The translations under genes and the position numbers were made by a program. Below, in pieces: positions 45,906 through 53,710 of a stretch of 57,462 bases of DNA; the stretch's first letter is position 1; every line of letters starts with the position of its first letter. This stretch comes from QYQD01 sp040755415 (GTDB lineage Bacteria; Desulfobacterota; QYQD01). The notes below the pieces were generated by a model. The model was not told the origin of the DNA, did no database searches, and saw nothing but the letters and a program-made list of their open reading frames with translations. The stretch is taken from assembly GCA_040755415.1 (NCBI GenBank), contig JBFMAZ010000061.1:1-57462 (forward strand), written 5' to 3'.

Positions 45906-47692
45906 TGAAACGCGAAGCGGACAAGATCGAGATATTAAAAGGCATCCCGGTTTTTCCAGGTATAGCCATTGGTAAGGCATTGCATATAGACCGGCGCAAG
46001 ATCAAGGTGATTTATGAATACCTCATGAGCGATGAACAGGTGGTGGCGGAGATCGTGCGTTTCAAGGAGGCCGTGGAGCAGGCACAACGGGATCTCCTGG
46101 CCATTAAAGAAGAAATCCCGGAGGAGTTGAAAGAACACTGTTCTATAATAGATAGCCACCTTCTGATCCTGAAAGATAAGATGCTTTACGACCAGCCGAT
46201 TCGGATCATTGCTGAAGAGAAGATTAATGCGGAATGGGCGCTTAAGAAGGCGCTGAAAAAAAGCCAGGCCATTTTCGACCGTATCCAGGATGAGTACATC
46301 CGCAGCCGTTTCCATGATGTGGAGTTTGTTACAGAGAGGTTATTAAGGGTCTTGACCGGCCATTCACTGGAGAGCCTGGCGGATATCGAAGATAATGTGA
46401 TCATAGTAGCGCATGACCTTTCGCCGGCCGATACGACCCAGATGAAACCGGACCGGATTATGGCCTTTCTGACGGATATAGGCGGGCGGACTTCGCATAC
46501 GGCTATAATCGCCCGTTCCCTGGGAATACCGGCCGTGGTAGGTCTGGAAACGATAACTAGCGTGGTTTCAAGTGGGGATCAGATAATCGTCGATGGTGTG
46601 ACCGGCACGGTCATTATTAATCCGGCAGAAGAAGCTATTCAGGAGTATAAGAAAAAGCAGAGGCAATACGAAGATTATCGGATACAAACAGTCAAATACA
46701 GTCATCTCCGGGCGGAAACGATCGACGGTTATCAAATCAAGATAAAGGCTAATGTTGAATTTTTAGAAGAACTGCCTTCTGTTATCGAGTATGGCGCCGA
46801 AGGCATAGGGCTACTGCGCACGGAGTTTTTGTACCTGAATCGTGGCGAATTGCCCACCGAAGAGATCCTTTTTAATGCCTATAGTGAGGTGGTGGAGCGC
46901 ATCGCCCCTAATCCGGTGACTATACGTACGCTGGATATTGGAGGAGATAAATTTGCCTCATCCATAAAGTGGGTAAGTGAATCAAACCCTGCACTTGGTC
47001 TTCGGGCCATTCGTTTTTGCCTGAGGGAAAAAGACATCTTCAAGGTTCAATTGCGTGCCTTGTTAAGGGCCGGTTATTTTGGCGACTTACGTATCATGTT
47101 CCCCATGATTTCCGGCAAACAGGAGATAGTAGAAGCCAAGCGTATTTTGGAGGCGGCATGCGAAGAGTTGTATCGGGAGGGGATACCGTATAAGGAATCG
47201 GTCAAGATTGGTGCCATGATTGAAGTGCCGACGGCGGCAGCCATGGCCGATATTCTAGCCGAGGAAGTGGATTTTTTTAGTATTGGGACAAATGACCTTA
47301 TTCAATATTCCCTGGCTATAGACCGGATAAATGAGCACGTGGCCCACCTTTACGAGCCGCTGCATCCCGGCGTTCTTCGTATGATAAAGCAGGTAGTGGA
47401 AGCCGGTCACCGCGGGGGCATTGAAGTGGCCATGTGTGGAGAGATGGCTGGTGAGGCGTCTTATATGCCCATTTTACTGGGATTGGGGCTTGATGAACTG
47501 AGTATGAATCCCCTATCCGTTCCTCAGGCTAAACGTATTATTCGCATGTCCACCATAGAAGAAGCTAATGAAGTGGTAAATGATATATTGCAATTTTCTA
47601 CGGCTGATGAAATACACGCCTATTTAAAAGTAAAATGGGCTAAAAGGTTCATGGAAGAATTTTTGTGGCCTTCTTCCCAGCTTGCACTTTAA
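45905..47692 (+). CDS. ptsI: Phosphoenolpyruvate-protein phosphotransferase (Enzyme I)
   Basis: A 595-aa Enzyme I. IGGRTSHTAIIARSLGIPAV is the phospho-histidine site; the C-terminal PEP-binding half has LLRTEFLYL, GTNDLIQYSLAIDR and the catalytic-cysteine segment VAMCGEMAGE. It transfers phosphate from PEP to HPr. It starts with GTG and overlaps ptsH by one base, so the two are expressed together. Confidence 0.95.
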   Translation: MKREADKIEILKGIPVFPGIAIGKALHIDRRKIKVIYEYLMSDEQVVAEIVRFKEAVEQAQRDLLAIKEEIPEELKEHCSIIDSHLLILKDKMLYDQPIRIIAEEKINAEWALKKALKKSQAIFDRIQDEYIRSRFHDVEFVTERLLRVLTGHSLESLADIEDNVIIVAHDLSPADTTQMKPDRIMAFLTDIGGRTSHTAIIARSLGIPAVVGLETITSVVSSGDQIIVDGVTGTVIINPAEEAIQEYKKKQRQYEDYRIQTVKYSHLRAETIDGYQIKIKANVEFLEELPSVIEYGAEGIGLLRTEFLYLNRGELPTEEILFNAYSEVVERIAPNPVTIRTLDIGGDKFASSIKWVSESNPALGLRAIRFCLREKDIFKVQLRALLRAGYFGDLRIMFPMISGKQEIVEAKRILEAACEELYREGIPYKESVKIGAMIEVPTAAAMADILAEEVDFFSIGTNDLIQYSLAIDRINEHVAHLYEPLHPGVLRMIKQVVEAGHRGGIEVAMCGEMAGEASYMPILLGLGLDELSMNPLSVPQAKRIIRMSTIEEANEVVNDILQFSTADEIHAYLKVKWAKRFMEEFLWPSSQLAL

Positions 47693-47699
47693 AGTGTTA

Positions 47700-47909
47700 T
47701 CAGTCAGCGCCCTTTTTCAAGGTCTTCAGGCGGGTGCGCATCTTGGTGATCAGATTTTGGACGTCCACCTGGAGGTCGGACATTTGTTGATGTCTTTTTT
47801 CGTAAACCTTAATAAGTTCACTTAACCAATATTCGGTAGCCTGTATTTCACGCACCCGGAGTTCGTTTTCAACCTTTCTTTTCATCTGTTCCATGAAGGC
47901 CTTGTCCAT
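47700..47909 (-). CDS. Small coiled-coil protein of unknown function
   Basis: A 69-aa charged helical protein (KAFMEQMKRKVENELRVREI, then WLSELIKVYEKR and a basic tail). It seems to form one or two long helices with coiled-coil character. No family is recognised, and the ribosome-binding site is not convincing. It faces ptsI convergently with an 8-bp gap. Confidence 0.5.
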   Translation of the reverse strand: MDKAFMEQMKRKVENELRVREIQATEYWLSELIKVYEKRHQQMSDLQVDVQNLITKMRTRLKTLKKGAD

Positions 47910-47943
47910 TGTCTGTATAACCCTTTCCGTTATTAAGATAATT

Positions 47944-48096
47944 GTAACATTTTAGGTTTTTGAAAAATATACCTAAGCAAGGCGCTATAAGGGCCAAAAT
48001 CCCCCTTAATCCCCCTTTGAAAAAGGGGGATTAAGGGGGATTTTTGAGGCGCCGCTTTCTGGACGACCAGCTTTTTTCAAGCAGCTAAAGTGTTAC
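47944..48096. mobile_element. Family A MITE-like element with a variant left arm
   Basis: GTAACATTTTAGGTTTTTGA begins the left end, and the right end, read inward, is GTAACACTTTAGCTGCTTGA. The right arm (GAGGCGCCGCTTTCTGGACG and onward) is shared with the element at 31749-31910, while the left arm (ACCTAAGCAAGGCGCTATAA) is shared with the one at 57338. It thus looks like a recombinant of two subtypes. No clear direct repeat flanks it. Confidence 0.7.
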
Positions 48097-48152
48097 AGAA
48101 ATTGATTTTTACAAGACCGATAAGTCGGCTTTCAGCTTTGAGCCATGAGCTA

Positions 48153-48347
48153 TCAGCCGGCTTTCCCGGAACCATACAGTGCACAGCGGGTGAAATCGAT
48201 CTCCTTCTTACACTTCGGACAGATGTGCTTAACATCAAATTCATCTGAGAATATCTCCTTTTCTGCTCCACAATTTGGACACTTACATATAAATGAACTT
48301 AGACTCTTATTGGATTCAAATCCCGGGCAGTGCTGGGGTGTAGTCAT
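48153..48347 (-). CDS. Zinc-ribbon protein
   Basis: A 64-aa protein with two CXXC knuckles, CKCPNCGAEKEIF and KHICPKCKKEIDF, plus another cysteine near the N-terminus (QHCPGFE). They can bind one or two zinc ions. Small proteins of this pattern (CPG...SFxCKCPNC...EIFSDE) are seen in anaerobes, but I know of no assigned function. AAGGAGGAA upstream of the ATG is an excellent ribosome-binding site, so it is a real gene. It is isolated by repeat elements on both sides. Confidence 0.8.
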   Translation of the reverse strand: MTTPQHCPGFESNKSLSSFICKCPNCGAEKEIFSDEFDVKHICPKCKKEIDFTRCALYGSGKAG

Positions 48348-48642
48348 CTCTGCTTCCTCCTTGGATGTCTTTTCTTAATAAATACTATACAACAAATCCA
48401 AAAATTTTTAAGCTGTTTATATGGCAGGTGCCTTGGATTTGACAAAAAAAGCAGTTTACAAATACCGAAATTACATCGTAACATAGGAATACGATAATTT
48501 ATAACACATTAGGTTTTTTCAGAACGATTATCGGCTAAACTCATGGCTTTGAAAGGAACGAAGGCTAAGTTCGAAATTCGAAACAAATTCAAATTCTCAA
48601 ATCTCAAAATGTTCCAAACTGCAGCGGAAAGAATCTATTTTG
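48348..48642. other. AT-rich gap with a possible decayed element end
   Basis: No gene is visible. TATAACACATTAGGTTTTTTCAG (about 48500-48522) resembles a decayed family A left end; AAATTCGAAA/CAAATTC heptamers occupy about 48568-48608. A strong ribosome-binding site for the zinc-ribbon gene is at 48351-48360 (minus strand). Confidence 0.4.
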
Positions 48643-48804
48643 GTAACACTTTAGCTGTTTGAAAAGAGCTAGTCGTCCAGAAAACGGCGCCTCGAAAATC
48701 CCCCTTAATCCCCCTTTTTCAAAGGGGGAAATGTTTCTCCTCCCTTTGGAAAAGGGAGGTTGGGAGGGATTTTAAAATACTTTTTCAAACAGCTAAACTG
48801 ATAC
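48643..48804. mobile_element. MITE-like element, family A, inverted copy with 8-bp direct repeats
   Basis: The 162-bp copy is inverted relative to the one at 31749. Its left end is GTAACACTTTAGCTGTTTGA and its right end is the inverse of GTATCAGTTTAGCTGTTTGA. CTATTTTG lies flush at both sides (48635-48642 and 48805-48812). Together with the copy at 31749, this supports transposition of a family whose interior is conserved. Confidence 0.78.
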
Positions 48805-48963
48805 CTATTTTGATATTTTTGGATTTTGGTCATTCGACATTGTTTCGGGTTTCGTGCTTCGGATTTCGAATTTGAAATCCCACCGGACACGAAATCCACC
48901 GTATTTGGGACAATTTTCAAAAGGCTAAAATGTTACGATAACTTAATTAAGGAGGGATGGATT
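48805..48963. other. Gap upstream of the MTH1187-like gene with an orphan family A end
   Basis: TTTTCAAAAGGCTAAAATGTTAC at 48914-48936 matches a family A right end without a nearby left partner. The stretch also has GTTTCGGGTTTCG repeats (48841-48870). AAGGAGGG precedes the next ATG. Confidence 0.5.
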
Positions 48964-49263
48964 ATGGCACTTATGGAATTAAATGTGGTGCCCCTCGGGT
49001 TAGGGACGCCCAGCGTCGGGGATTATATCGCGGACATCCAAAAGGAACTGGTCAAGGGAGGGTTCCCTTACAAACTAACGGACATGGGAACGATTATTGA
49101 GGGCAATGTGCCAGAGCTCTTGTCCTTAGCGGCAAGGTTGCATGAACTTCCTTTTGCCAAGGGTATAAAACGTGTGCAGACTGTGATGGTCATTGACGAC
49201 CGGAGAGATAAAAAAGTCCGGTTAGGTGATAAGGTAAAATCGGTTCAGGCTAGGCTAAAATAG
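48964..49263 (+). CDS. MTH1187/YkoF-type thiamine-binding family protein
   Basis: A 99-aa protein: MALMELNVVPLGLGTPSVGD, then YIADIQKELVKGG, a TDMGTIIEG segment and MVIDDRRDK. This is the MTH1187 (DUF77, PF01910-like) fold, a small dimeric ferredoxin-like domain that binds thiamine or pyrimidine in several relatives. AAGGAGGG at 48949-48956 precedes the ATG; a longer frame to the left crosses repeat DNA and is unlikely. A specific role here is unknown. Confidence 0.85.
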   Translation: MALMELNVVPLGLGTPSVGDYIADIQKELVKGGFPYKLTDMGTIIEGNVPELLSLAARLHELPFAKGIKRVQTVMVIDDRRDKKVRLGDKVKSVQARLK

Positions 49264-49405
49264 TAAAGAAGTTCAAAGCTCAAAGCCGAAGGCTGAAAGT
49301 TTGACATTCAGTCATTTCGGAGATGTGCCGAAGGCGTGTGGATTTCCTTTGAACTTTGGATTTTTACATTTTGTTTTTCAGCCTGTCCGGGTGAAGGGTA
49401 GACAG

Positions 49406-49537
49406 ATGCGGAAGATGCCGTTCATCATTATTTCTTTTTTTGTCCTCCTGTTGTCAGCCGGCGTCCTAACGGGCGAAGTCCAGGACGTCCTTGAAAAGGC
49501 CGTTAGTATATGTCTTGATTGCATAGGTATTGGATGA
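49406..49537 (+). CDS. CD1871A-like CXXC mini-protein
   Basis: A 43-aa protein with one N-terminal hydrophobic helix (MPFIIISFFVLLLSAGVL) and a C-terminal CLDC (C36, C39) followed by IGIG. Small membrane-anchored CXXC proteins of this type sit next to NapH-like ferredoxin genes in anaerobes. The gene overlaps the next one by 4 bp (ATGA), so the two are coupled. It may help electron transfer or Fe-S handling, which is inferred from context. An upstream frame to 49301 has no start support. Confidence 0.72.
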   Translation: MRKMPFIIISFFVLLLSAGVLTGEVQDVLEKAVSICLDCIGIG

Positions 49538-50433
49538 GGCGGTACTTACGACGCATTATCCAGTCCCTTTCGGCCTTACTCCTGAATGGTTACTGGTACT
49601 TCCCTATAAGCCGGACTATCTATCGGGGTCAGCTTAAGTCTATCTGCTCTCCAGGGTTGAACTGTTATTCCTGCCCGGCAGCTACAACCGCATGTCCGCT
49701 AGGTGCTATCCAGAATTTCATGGCCGGTATGCGTGCCTCACTGGAAGCGGCGCGCTACCATTTTGGATTTTATGTCCTAGGATGGCTGGGGATTATTGGA
49801 GGGCTGGTGGGACGCATGCCCTGTGGCTGGATATGCCCCTTTGGTCTTATCCAGGACCTTTTGTTTAATATCCCCGGGCGCAAATTCAGGATACCCTATA
49901 TCCTCAGCTATGGCCCTTATATCTTTCTGACCCTGACCGTCTTCATCTTGCCCATCTGGGCGGTTGATGCCTTTGGATATGGTTTACTGTGGTTTTGTAA
50001 GTTTATCTGTCCGGCCGGGACCCTGGAGGCCGGACTGCCGCTTTTAGTCCTGCAACCAACCCTGCGTACGATGGTTGGACATCTCTTTTACATTAAGGTC
50101 GCGATCCTGTTTTTCTTTGTTGCCTGGAGTGTCTTGGCCAGCCGCCCCTTCTGTCGTACTGTATGCCCTCTTGGGGCCTTTTATTCTTTCTTTAATCGGG
50201 TAAGCCTCTTCCAGCTCAAATATCATCCGGCGAAATGCACGCACTGTGAGTTATGTCACCGGGACTGCCCCGTAGATATTAAATTTTATGAATCACCCAA
50301 CGACAGTCGGTGCATACGCTGTCTGGTATGTCTGCGCCAGTCCTGTGCATTTGGGGCTATTTCCTGGGAGATGGGCGGGCCTCTAGAAGGTCAAAGTTCA
50401 AAGCCCAAAACGTCACTGGTCAATAGTCAATAG
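49534..50433 (+). CDS. NapH-like polytopic 4Fe-4S membrane protein
   Basis: A 299-aa membrane protein with several helices (FYVLGWLGIIGGLVG, YIFLTLTVFILPIWA, VAILFFFVAWSVLAS). N-terminal cysteines CSPGLNCYSCPAATTACP, then CGWICPFG, CKFICPAG and CRTVCPLG match the NapH/NosR/RdxA-like family. Two C-terminal ferredoxin motifs (CTHCELCHRDCP and CIRCLVCLRQSC) bind 4Fe-4S clusters. It probably passes electrons between quinols and a periplasmic or cytoplasmic acceptor. ATG 49534 overlaps the mini-protein stop. Heptamer repeats encode the last residues (SLVNSQ). Confidence 0.85.
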   Translation: MRRYLRRIIQSLSALLLNGYWYFPISRTIYRGQLKSICSPGLNCYSCPAATTACPLGAIQNFMAGMRASLEAARYHFGFYVLGWLGIIGGLVGRMPCGWICPFGLIQDLLFNIPGRKFRIPYILSYGPYIFLTLTVFILPIWAVDAFGYGLLWFCKFICPAGTLEAGLPLLVLQPTLRTMVGHLFYIKVAILFFFVAWSVLASRPFCRTVCPLGAFYSFFNRVSLFQLKYHPAKCTHCELCHRDCPVDIKFYESPNDSRCIRCLVCLRQSCAFGAISWEMGGPLEGQSSKPKTSLVNSQ

Positions 50434-50500
50434 TCAGTTGTCAATGATAAAGACGATCCAGCTTCCCGACTTAACCTATGACTAATGACTAATGACATTC
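50411..50500. repeat. Degenerate heptamer tracts between the ferredoxin gene and pth
   Basis: GGTCAAT AGTCAAT AGTCAGT TGTCAAT at about 50417-50444 and GACTAAT GACTAAT GACATTC at about 50480-50500 lie at the 3' ends of two convergent genes, and provide stop codons or last codons to both. Confidence 0.75.
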
Positions 50501-51066
50501 ACTTCTTTGATGTTAAAAAGATTCATGGCTTCCTCGATTCCCTGCCGGACGATGACTTCAGATGCCTTTTCTGCTTTTTTTAGAGTCTCTTTCAGGGTTG
50601 ATCTCTCTTCAAAAGAAAATGGTTCAAGAACGTAGTGCTCTGGTTTCTGTTGAGGTAAGGGCCTGCCAATCCCAATCTTAAGGCGTGGGAATTCCTTGGT
50701 GCCAAGGTTCTCGATAATTGAATCCACACCATTATGTCCGCCTGATCCTCCACTTCGCACTATCTTTATGCGCCCTAAGGGAATGTCCATATCATCATGG
50801 ACTACCAGGAGGCCCTGGGGGGGTATCTTGTGGAAGCTAAGTATCTGTGCTACTGCTAAACCGCTTCGGTTCATATAGGTAAGGGGTTTGGCCAGGAGGA
50901 CTTGCCTTTCGCCAATATACCCCTTACCAATGAGGCTATCCCATTTCTTTGTGGTGAGTGAGATCTGAAATATCTCGGCAAGGTAATCAATAAGGATGAA
51001 GCCAATATTATGCCTGGTTTCCGCATACTTGATGCCCGGGTTACCAAGGCCGACAATACAGCGCAT
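50482..51066 (-). CDS. pth: Peptidyl-tRNA hydrolase
   Basis: A 194-aa Pth. MRCIVGLGNPGIKYAETRHN contains the catalytic N9 and H19; KPLTYMNRSG and VVHDDMDIPLGRI (with the catalytic Asp) and GGHNGVDSIIENLG follow. It releases peptides from tRNAs that drop off the ribosome. It follows rplY (2-bp gap) and prs on the same strand, an order typical of many Proteobacteria. Its 3' end, ISH, lies in heptamer repeats. Confidence 0.96.
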   Translation of the reverse strand: MRCIVGLGNPGIKYAETRHNIGFILIDYLAEIFQISLTTKKWDSLIGKGYIGERQVLLAKPLTYMNRSGLAVAQILSFHKIPPQGLLVVHDDMDIPLGRIKIVRSGGSGGHNGVDSIIENLGTKEFPRLKIGIGRPLPQQKPEHYVLEPFSFEERSTLKETLKKAEKASEVIVRQGIEEAMNLFNIKEVNVISH

Positions 51067-51068
51067 CT

Positions 51069-51731
51069 TTATTTCGACTCTTTTGTCTCGATTTCCTTGC
51101 CCTTGGCGGAAATCACTTCCGGTTCAGCAGAGGGCTCTTCCTCGGCGACAACCGCTTTTTCTTCAGCTACCGGCGGTACCACGGTAACTAAAGTGGTATT
51201 GACATCATCCAGCACATTGAGGTTTTCCGGCAGCTTCAGGTCTTTTATATGGATTGATTCCCCGATATCCAGGGAAGTGACATCAACCTCAACGAACTCC
51301 GGGATATCTGCCGGCAGACATTCCAGTTCGATTTCGCGGGTTACTGTCTGGAGGATGCCGCCCAGTTCTACTCCCCTGGCCCGTCCTTTGACGTGTAAGG
51401 GGACCCTGACCGCTATTTCCTTATCCATAGCGACTTCATACAAATCGGTGTGGATAATTTCCCGGCTTAGGGGATTGGTTTGCACTTCTTTCAGCATGGC
51501 CATTTTATTTACTGTGCGTCCGTTGTCTTTAATGGTCAGCACAAAAATGGCATTTTCGCTTCCCGCCCTGTTTAGTTTACGTTTAAGGTCCAGACTATCT
51601 AGGGCCAGAGGTTGAGGTGGAATTCCTTTACCATAGAAGATGGCCGGGATAAGACCCAGACGGCGCAGACTGCGGGCCGCACCCTTCCCCGTCTTTTCTC
51701 TACTTTCAGCGGTTAATTCAATCTGTTTCAT
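51069..51731 (-). CDS. rplY: 50S ribosomal protein L25/Ctc
   Basis: A 220-aa protein of the long Ctc/TL5 type. The N-terminal L25 domain (residues 1-95; LTAESREKTGKGAARSLRR, LIPAIFYGKG) binds 5S rRNA, and a second beta domain spans residues 96-190 (VRVPLHVKGRARGVELGGIL, LDIGESIHIKDLKLPE). The C-terminus is Glu/Val-rich. AGGAGG lies before the ATG. It follows prs by 9 bp, so the two share a transcript. Confidence 0.95.
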   Translation of the reverse strand: MKQIELTAESREKTGKGAARSLRRLGLIPAIFYGKGIPPQPLALDSLDLKRKLNRAGSENAIFVLTIKDNGRTVNKMAMLKEVQTNPLSREIIHTDLYEVAMDKEIAVRVPLHVKGRARGVELGGILQTVTREIELECLPADIPEFVEVDVTSLDIGESIHIKDLKLPENLNVLDDVNTTLVTVVPPVAEEKAVVAEEEPSAEPEVISAKGKEIETKESK

Positions 51732-51740
51732 TTATTCCTC

Positions 51741-52682
51741 CTAAACAAACAAAGAACTTACGGAATCTTCGTTATGAATACGCCGGATGGCTTCCCCCAG
51801 GAGTTCTGCTACAGATAACACCGCGATCTTCCGGCATTTTTGGGCTTCCGGCCTGAGGGGAATAGTGTCTGTGACTACCAGTTGGTTTATAGGCGAGGCC
51901 TCAATGCGTTCGATAGCCGGGCCGGATAAGACTGGATGTGTGGTACAGGCATGTATCACCTTCGCCCCGTGCTCCTGCAGGGCCAGGGCGGCCTGGCAGA
52001 GTGTCCCGGCTGTATCTACCATGTCATCAAGTATAACCACATTTTTATCTTTTACGTTGCCGATAATATTCATTACCTGTGATTCATTCGGTCGTTCCCG
52101 GCGTTTATCAATAATAGCCAGTTGTGCATCCAGTCGTTTGGCAAAGGCCCTGGTTCTCTCTACGCCCCCGGCATCGGGAGATACCATGACCAGATTCTCA
52201 AGAAAATGCTCACGTATATATTTCAGGAGCACGGGGGCAGCGAAAAGATTATCCACGGGTATATTGAAAAAACCCTGGATTTGTCCGGCATGGAGGTCCA
52301 TGGCCAGGACCCGGCGTGCGCCGGGCGTTGTTATGAGGTCTGCCACCAGCTTTGCGGTGATCGGCGTGCGCGGGGCCACCTTCCTGTCCTGACGGCCATA
52401 GCCATAATAGGGGATGACGGCGGTAATCCGCCTGGCCGAGGCCCGGCGCAGGGCGTCGATCATAATAAGCAATTCCATCAGATTTTGGTTTACAGGGGGA
52501 CAGGTGGGTTGAATCACAAATACATCGCTGCCGCGTACATTTTCTCCGATTTCGACCATGGTTTCGCCATCGCTGAAAGTGCGAACGGTGGCCTTACCCA
52601 ATTCCATGTCCAGGTAGCGACATATAGCCTGTGCTAGGGGTAGATTGGAGTTGCCGGAGAATATTTTGAGTCTATTAATCAT
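51741..52682 (-). CDS. prs: Ribose-phosphate pyrophosphokinase
   Basis: A 313-aa PRPP synthetase. FSGNSNLPLAQAI, FSDGETMVEI, IPYYGYGRQDRK and MDLHAGQIQGFFNIPVDN are the conserved motifs, followed by the PRPP loop VVILDDMVDTAGTL. It makes PRPP from ribose-5-phosphate and ATP. I start at ATG 52682 with AAGG eight bases before; an in-frame GTG at 52691 lies too near AAGG. The order prs-rplY-pth is shared with many Deltaproteobacteria. Confidence 0.95.
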   Translation of the reverse strand: MINRLKIFSGNSNLPLAQAICRYLDMELGKATVRTFSDGETMVEIGENVRGSDVFVIQPTCPPVNQNLMELLIMIDALRRASARRITAVIPYYGYGRQDRKVAPRTPITAKLVADLITTPGARRVLAMDLHAGQIQGFFNIPVDNLFAAPVLLKYIREHFLENLVMVSPDAGGVERTRAFAKRLDAQLAIIDKRRERPNESQVMNIIGNVKDKNVVILDDMVDTAGTLCQAALALQEHGAKVIHACTTHPVLSGPAIERIEASPINQLVVTDTIPLRPEAQKCRKIAVLSVAELLGEAIRRIHNEDSVSSLFV

Positions 52683-52696
52683 CTTCTGCACCTTGA

Positions 52697-52735
52697 AAAT
52701 TAGCTATCAGCTATCAGCATCCTGACTACTGACTG
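52697..52735. repeat. AGCTATC heptamer tract upstream of prs
   Basis: AGCTATC AGCTATC AGCATCC TGACTAC TGACTG heptamers lie between prs and the tRNA gene, where a promoter or leader would normally be expected. Confidence 0.7.
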
Positions 52736-52741
52736 AAATAA

Positions 52742-52816
52742 TGGCTGGGGTGGGAGGATTCGAACCTCCGAATGCGGGTTCCAAAGACCCGTGTCTTACC
52801 GCTTGACGACACCCCA
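52742..52816 (-). tRNA. tRNA-Gln (anticodon UUG)
   Basis: A complete cloverleaf on the minus strand: acceptor TGGGGTG paired with CACCCCA, a TTCGAATCC T-arm loop, and an anticodon stem CGGGT/ACCCG around a CTTTGGA loop, giving UUG. CCA is encoded (52742-52744). The gene lies between ispE and prs, a position typical of Deltaproteobacteria. Confidence 0.95.
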
Positions 52817-52820
52817 ACTG

Positions 52821-53660
52821 TTATAATGATCTTACGAGGTAAACTGCCCAGTCTGTATTGGACGCTAGCCTTTCACGGGCGAGCCGGGCCTTTCCCTCAT
52901 CCTTAAAAAGTCCAAATACTGTGGGGCCGCTTCCTGTCATCAATGCCCCCTCAGCTCCATAGGAAAGCAGATATTCCTTCATAATATGAATAACTGGATA
53001 CTGTGAGGCAGTGACCTCTTCCAGGTCATTGTGTAGAAATCGTTCTATATTGACAACGTCTTCGGGCGAGAAGATAAAAAGATTTTCTCTGGTTGTCAAC
53101 TTTAAATTTTCGTAAACCCATTTAGTACTAACAGGAAAACAAGGACTTATAAGCACAAACCACAGCGGCGAGGGTGAGGGAATAGGCTCTAGTTGATCTC
53201 CGATTCCACGCCCGACAGCCATGGTGCAGGGTTCAAAAAAAAACGGTACGTCTGCCCCCAGTTTGCTACCTATGGAGCTAACCTCATCCCTGGTGCAGGG
53301 ATTTCCGTACAGCTCCTGCAATCCCTTCAGCACGCAGGCCGCGTCGCTGCTTCCACCGCCCAGACCGGCCGCTACAGGGATATTCTTCCGGATTTCGATA
53401 TCAACACCTGGTGACAGGCCGGTAATTTTGTAAAAAAAAGAGGCAGCCTGATAAGCAATATTCGTCTCATCTTCGGGCACTGTGCCCTCAGGACAGGACA
53501 GATTTATTCCCTTTTCCGCTTTTCTGATAATTATGTGGTCGAACAAGGTTACCTTTTGAAAAAGGGTAAAGAGCGAGTGATACCCGTCAGGCCTTTCCCC
53601 GGTCACTTTTAAGAAAAGGTTTATCTTGGCAGGCGCATAAAGAATAGGGCAGTCGCTCAT
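52821..53660 (-). CDS. ispE: 4-(cytidine 5'-diphospho)-2-C-methyl-D-erythritol kinase
   Basis: A 279-aa GHMP-family kinase of the MEP isoprenoid pathway. APAKINLFLKVTG is the N-terminal signature, VAAGLGGGSSDAACVLKGL the ATP-binding glycine loop and LMTGSGPTVFGLF the third motif. It phosphorylates CDP-ME at the 2-position. It ends 4 bp before the tRNA-Gln gene. Confidence 0.95.
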   Translation of the reverse strand: MSDCPILYAPAKINLFLKVTGERPDGYHSLFTLFQKVTLFDHIIIRKAEKGINLSCPEGTVPEDETNIAYQAASFFYKITGLSPGVDIEIRKNIPVAAGLGGGSSDAACVLKGLQELYGNPCTRDEVSSIGSKLGADVPFFFEPCTMAVGRGIGDQLEPIPSPSPLWFVLISPCFPVSTKWVYENLKLTTRENLFIFSPEDVVNIERFLHNDLEEVTASQYPVIHIMKEYLLSYGAEGALMTGSGPTVFGLFKDEGKARLARERLASNTDWAVYLVRSL

Positions 53661-53710
53661 AAATCATAAATAAAGACGGCTAGTACCAGTTTAGCCTTTG
53701 AAAAGCTATG

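Noticed and set aside
47684..47695. CACTTTAAAGTG palindrome at the end of ptsI as a terminator or operator
   Set aside because: It overlaps the ptsI stop, is weak in GC and is not followed by T's; chance is sufficient.
51010..51615. A 201-codon plus-strand frame opposite rplY
   Set aside because: Low-complexity Ser/Thr-rich translation, no start signals, and a complete L25/Ctc gene on the other strand.
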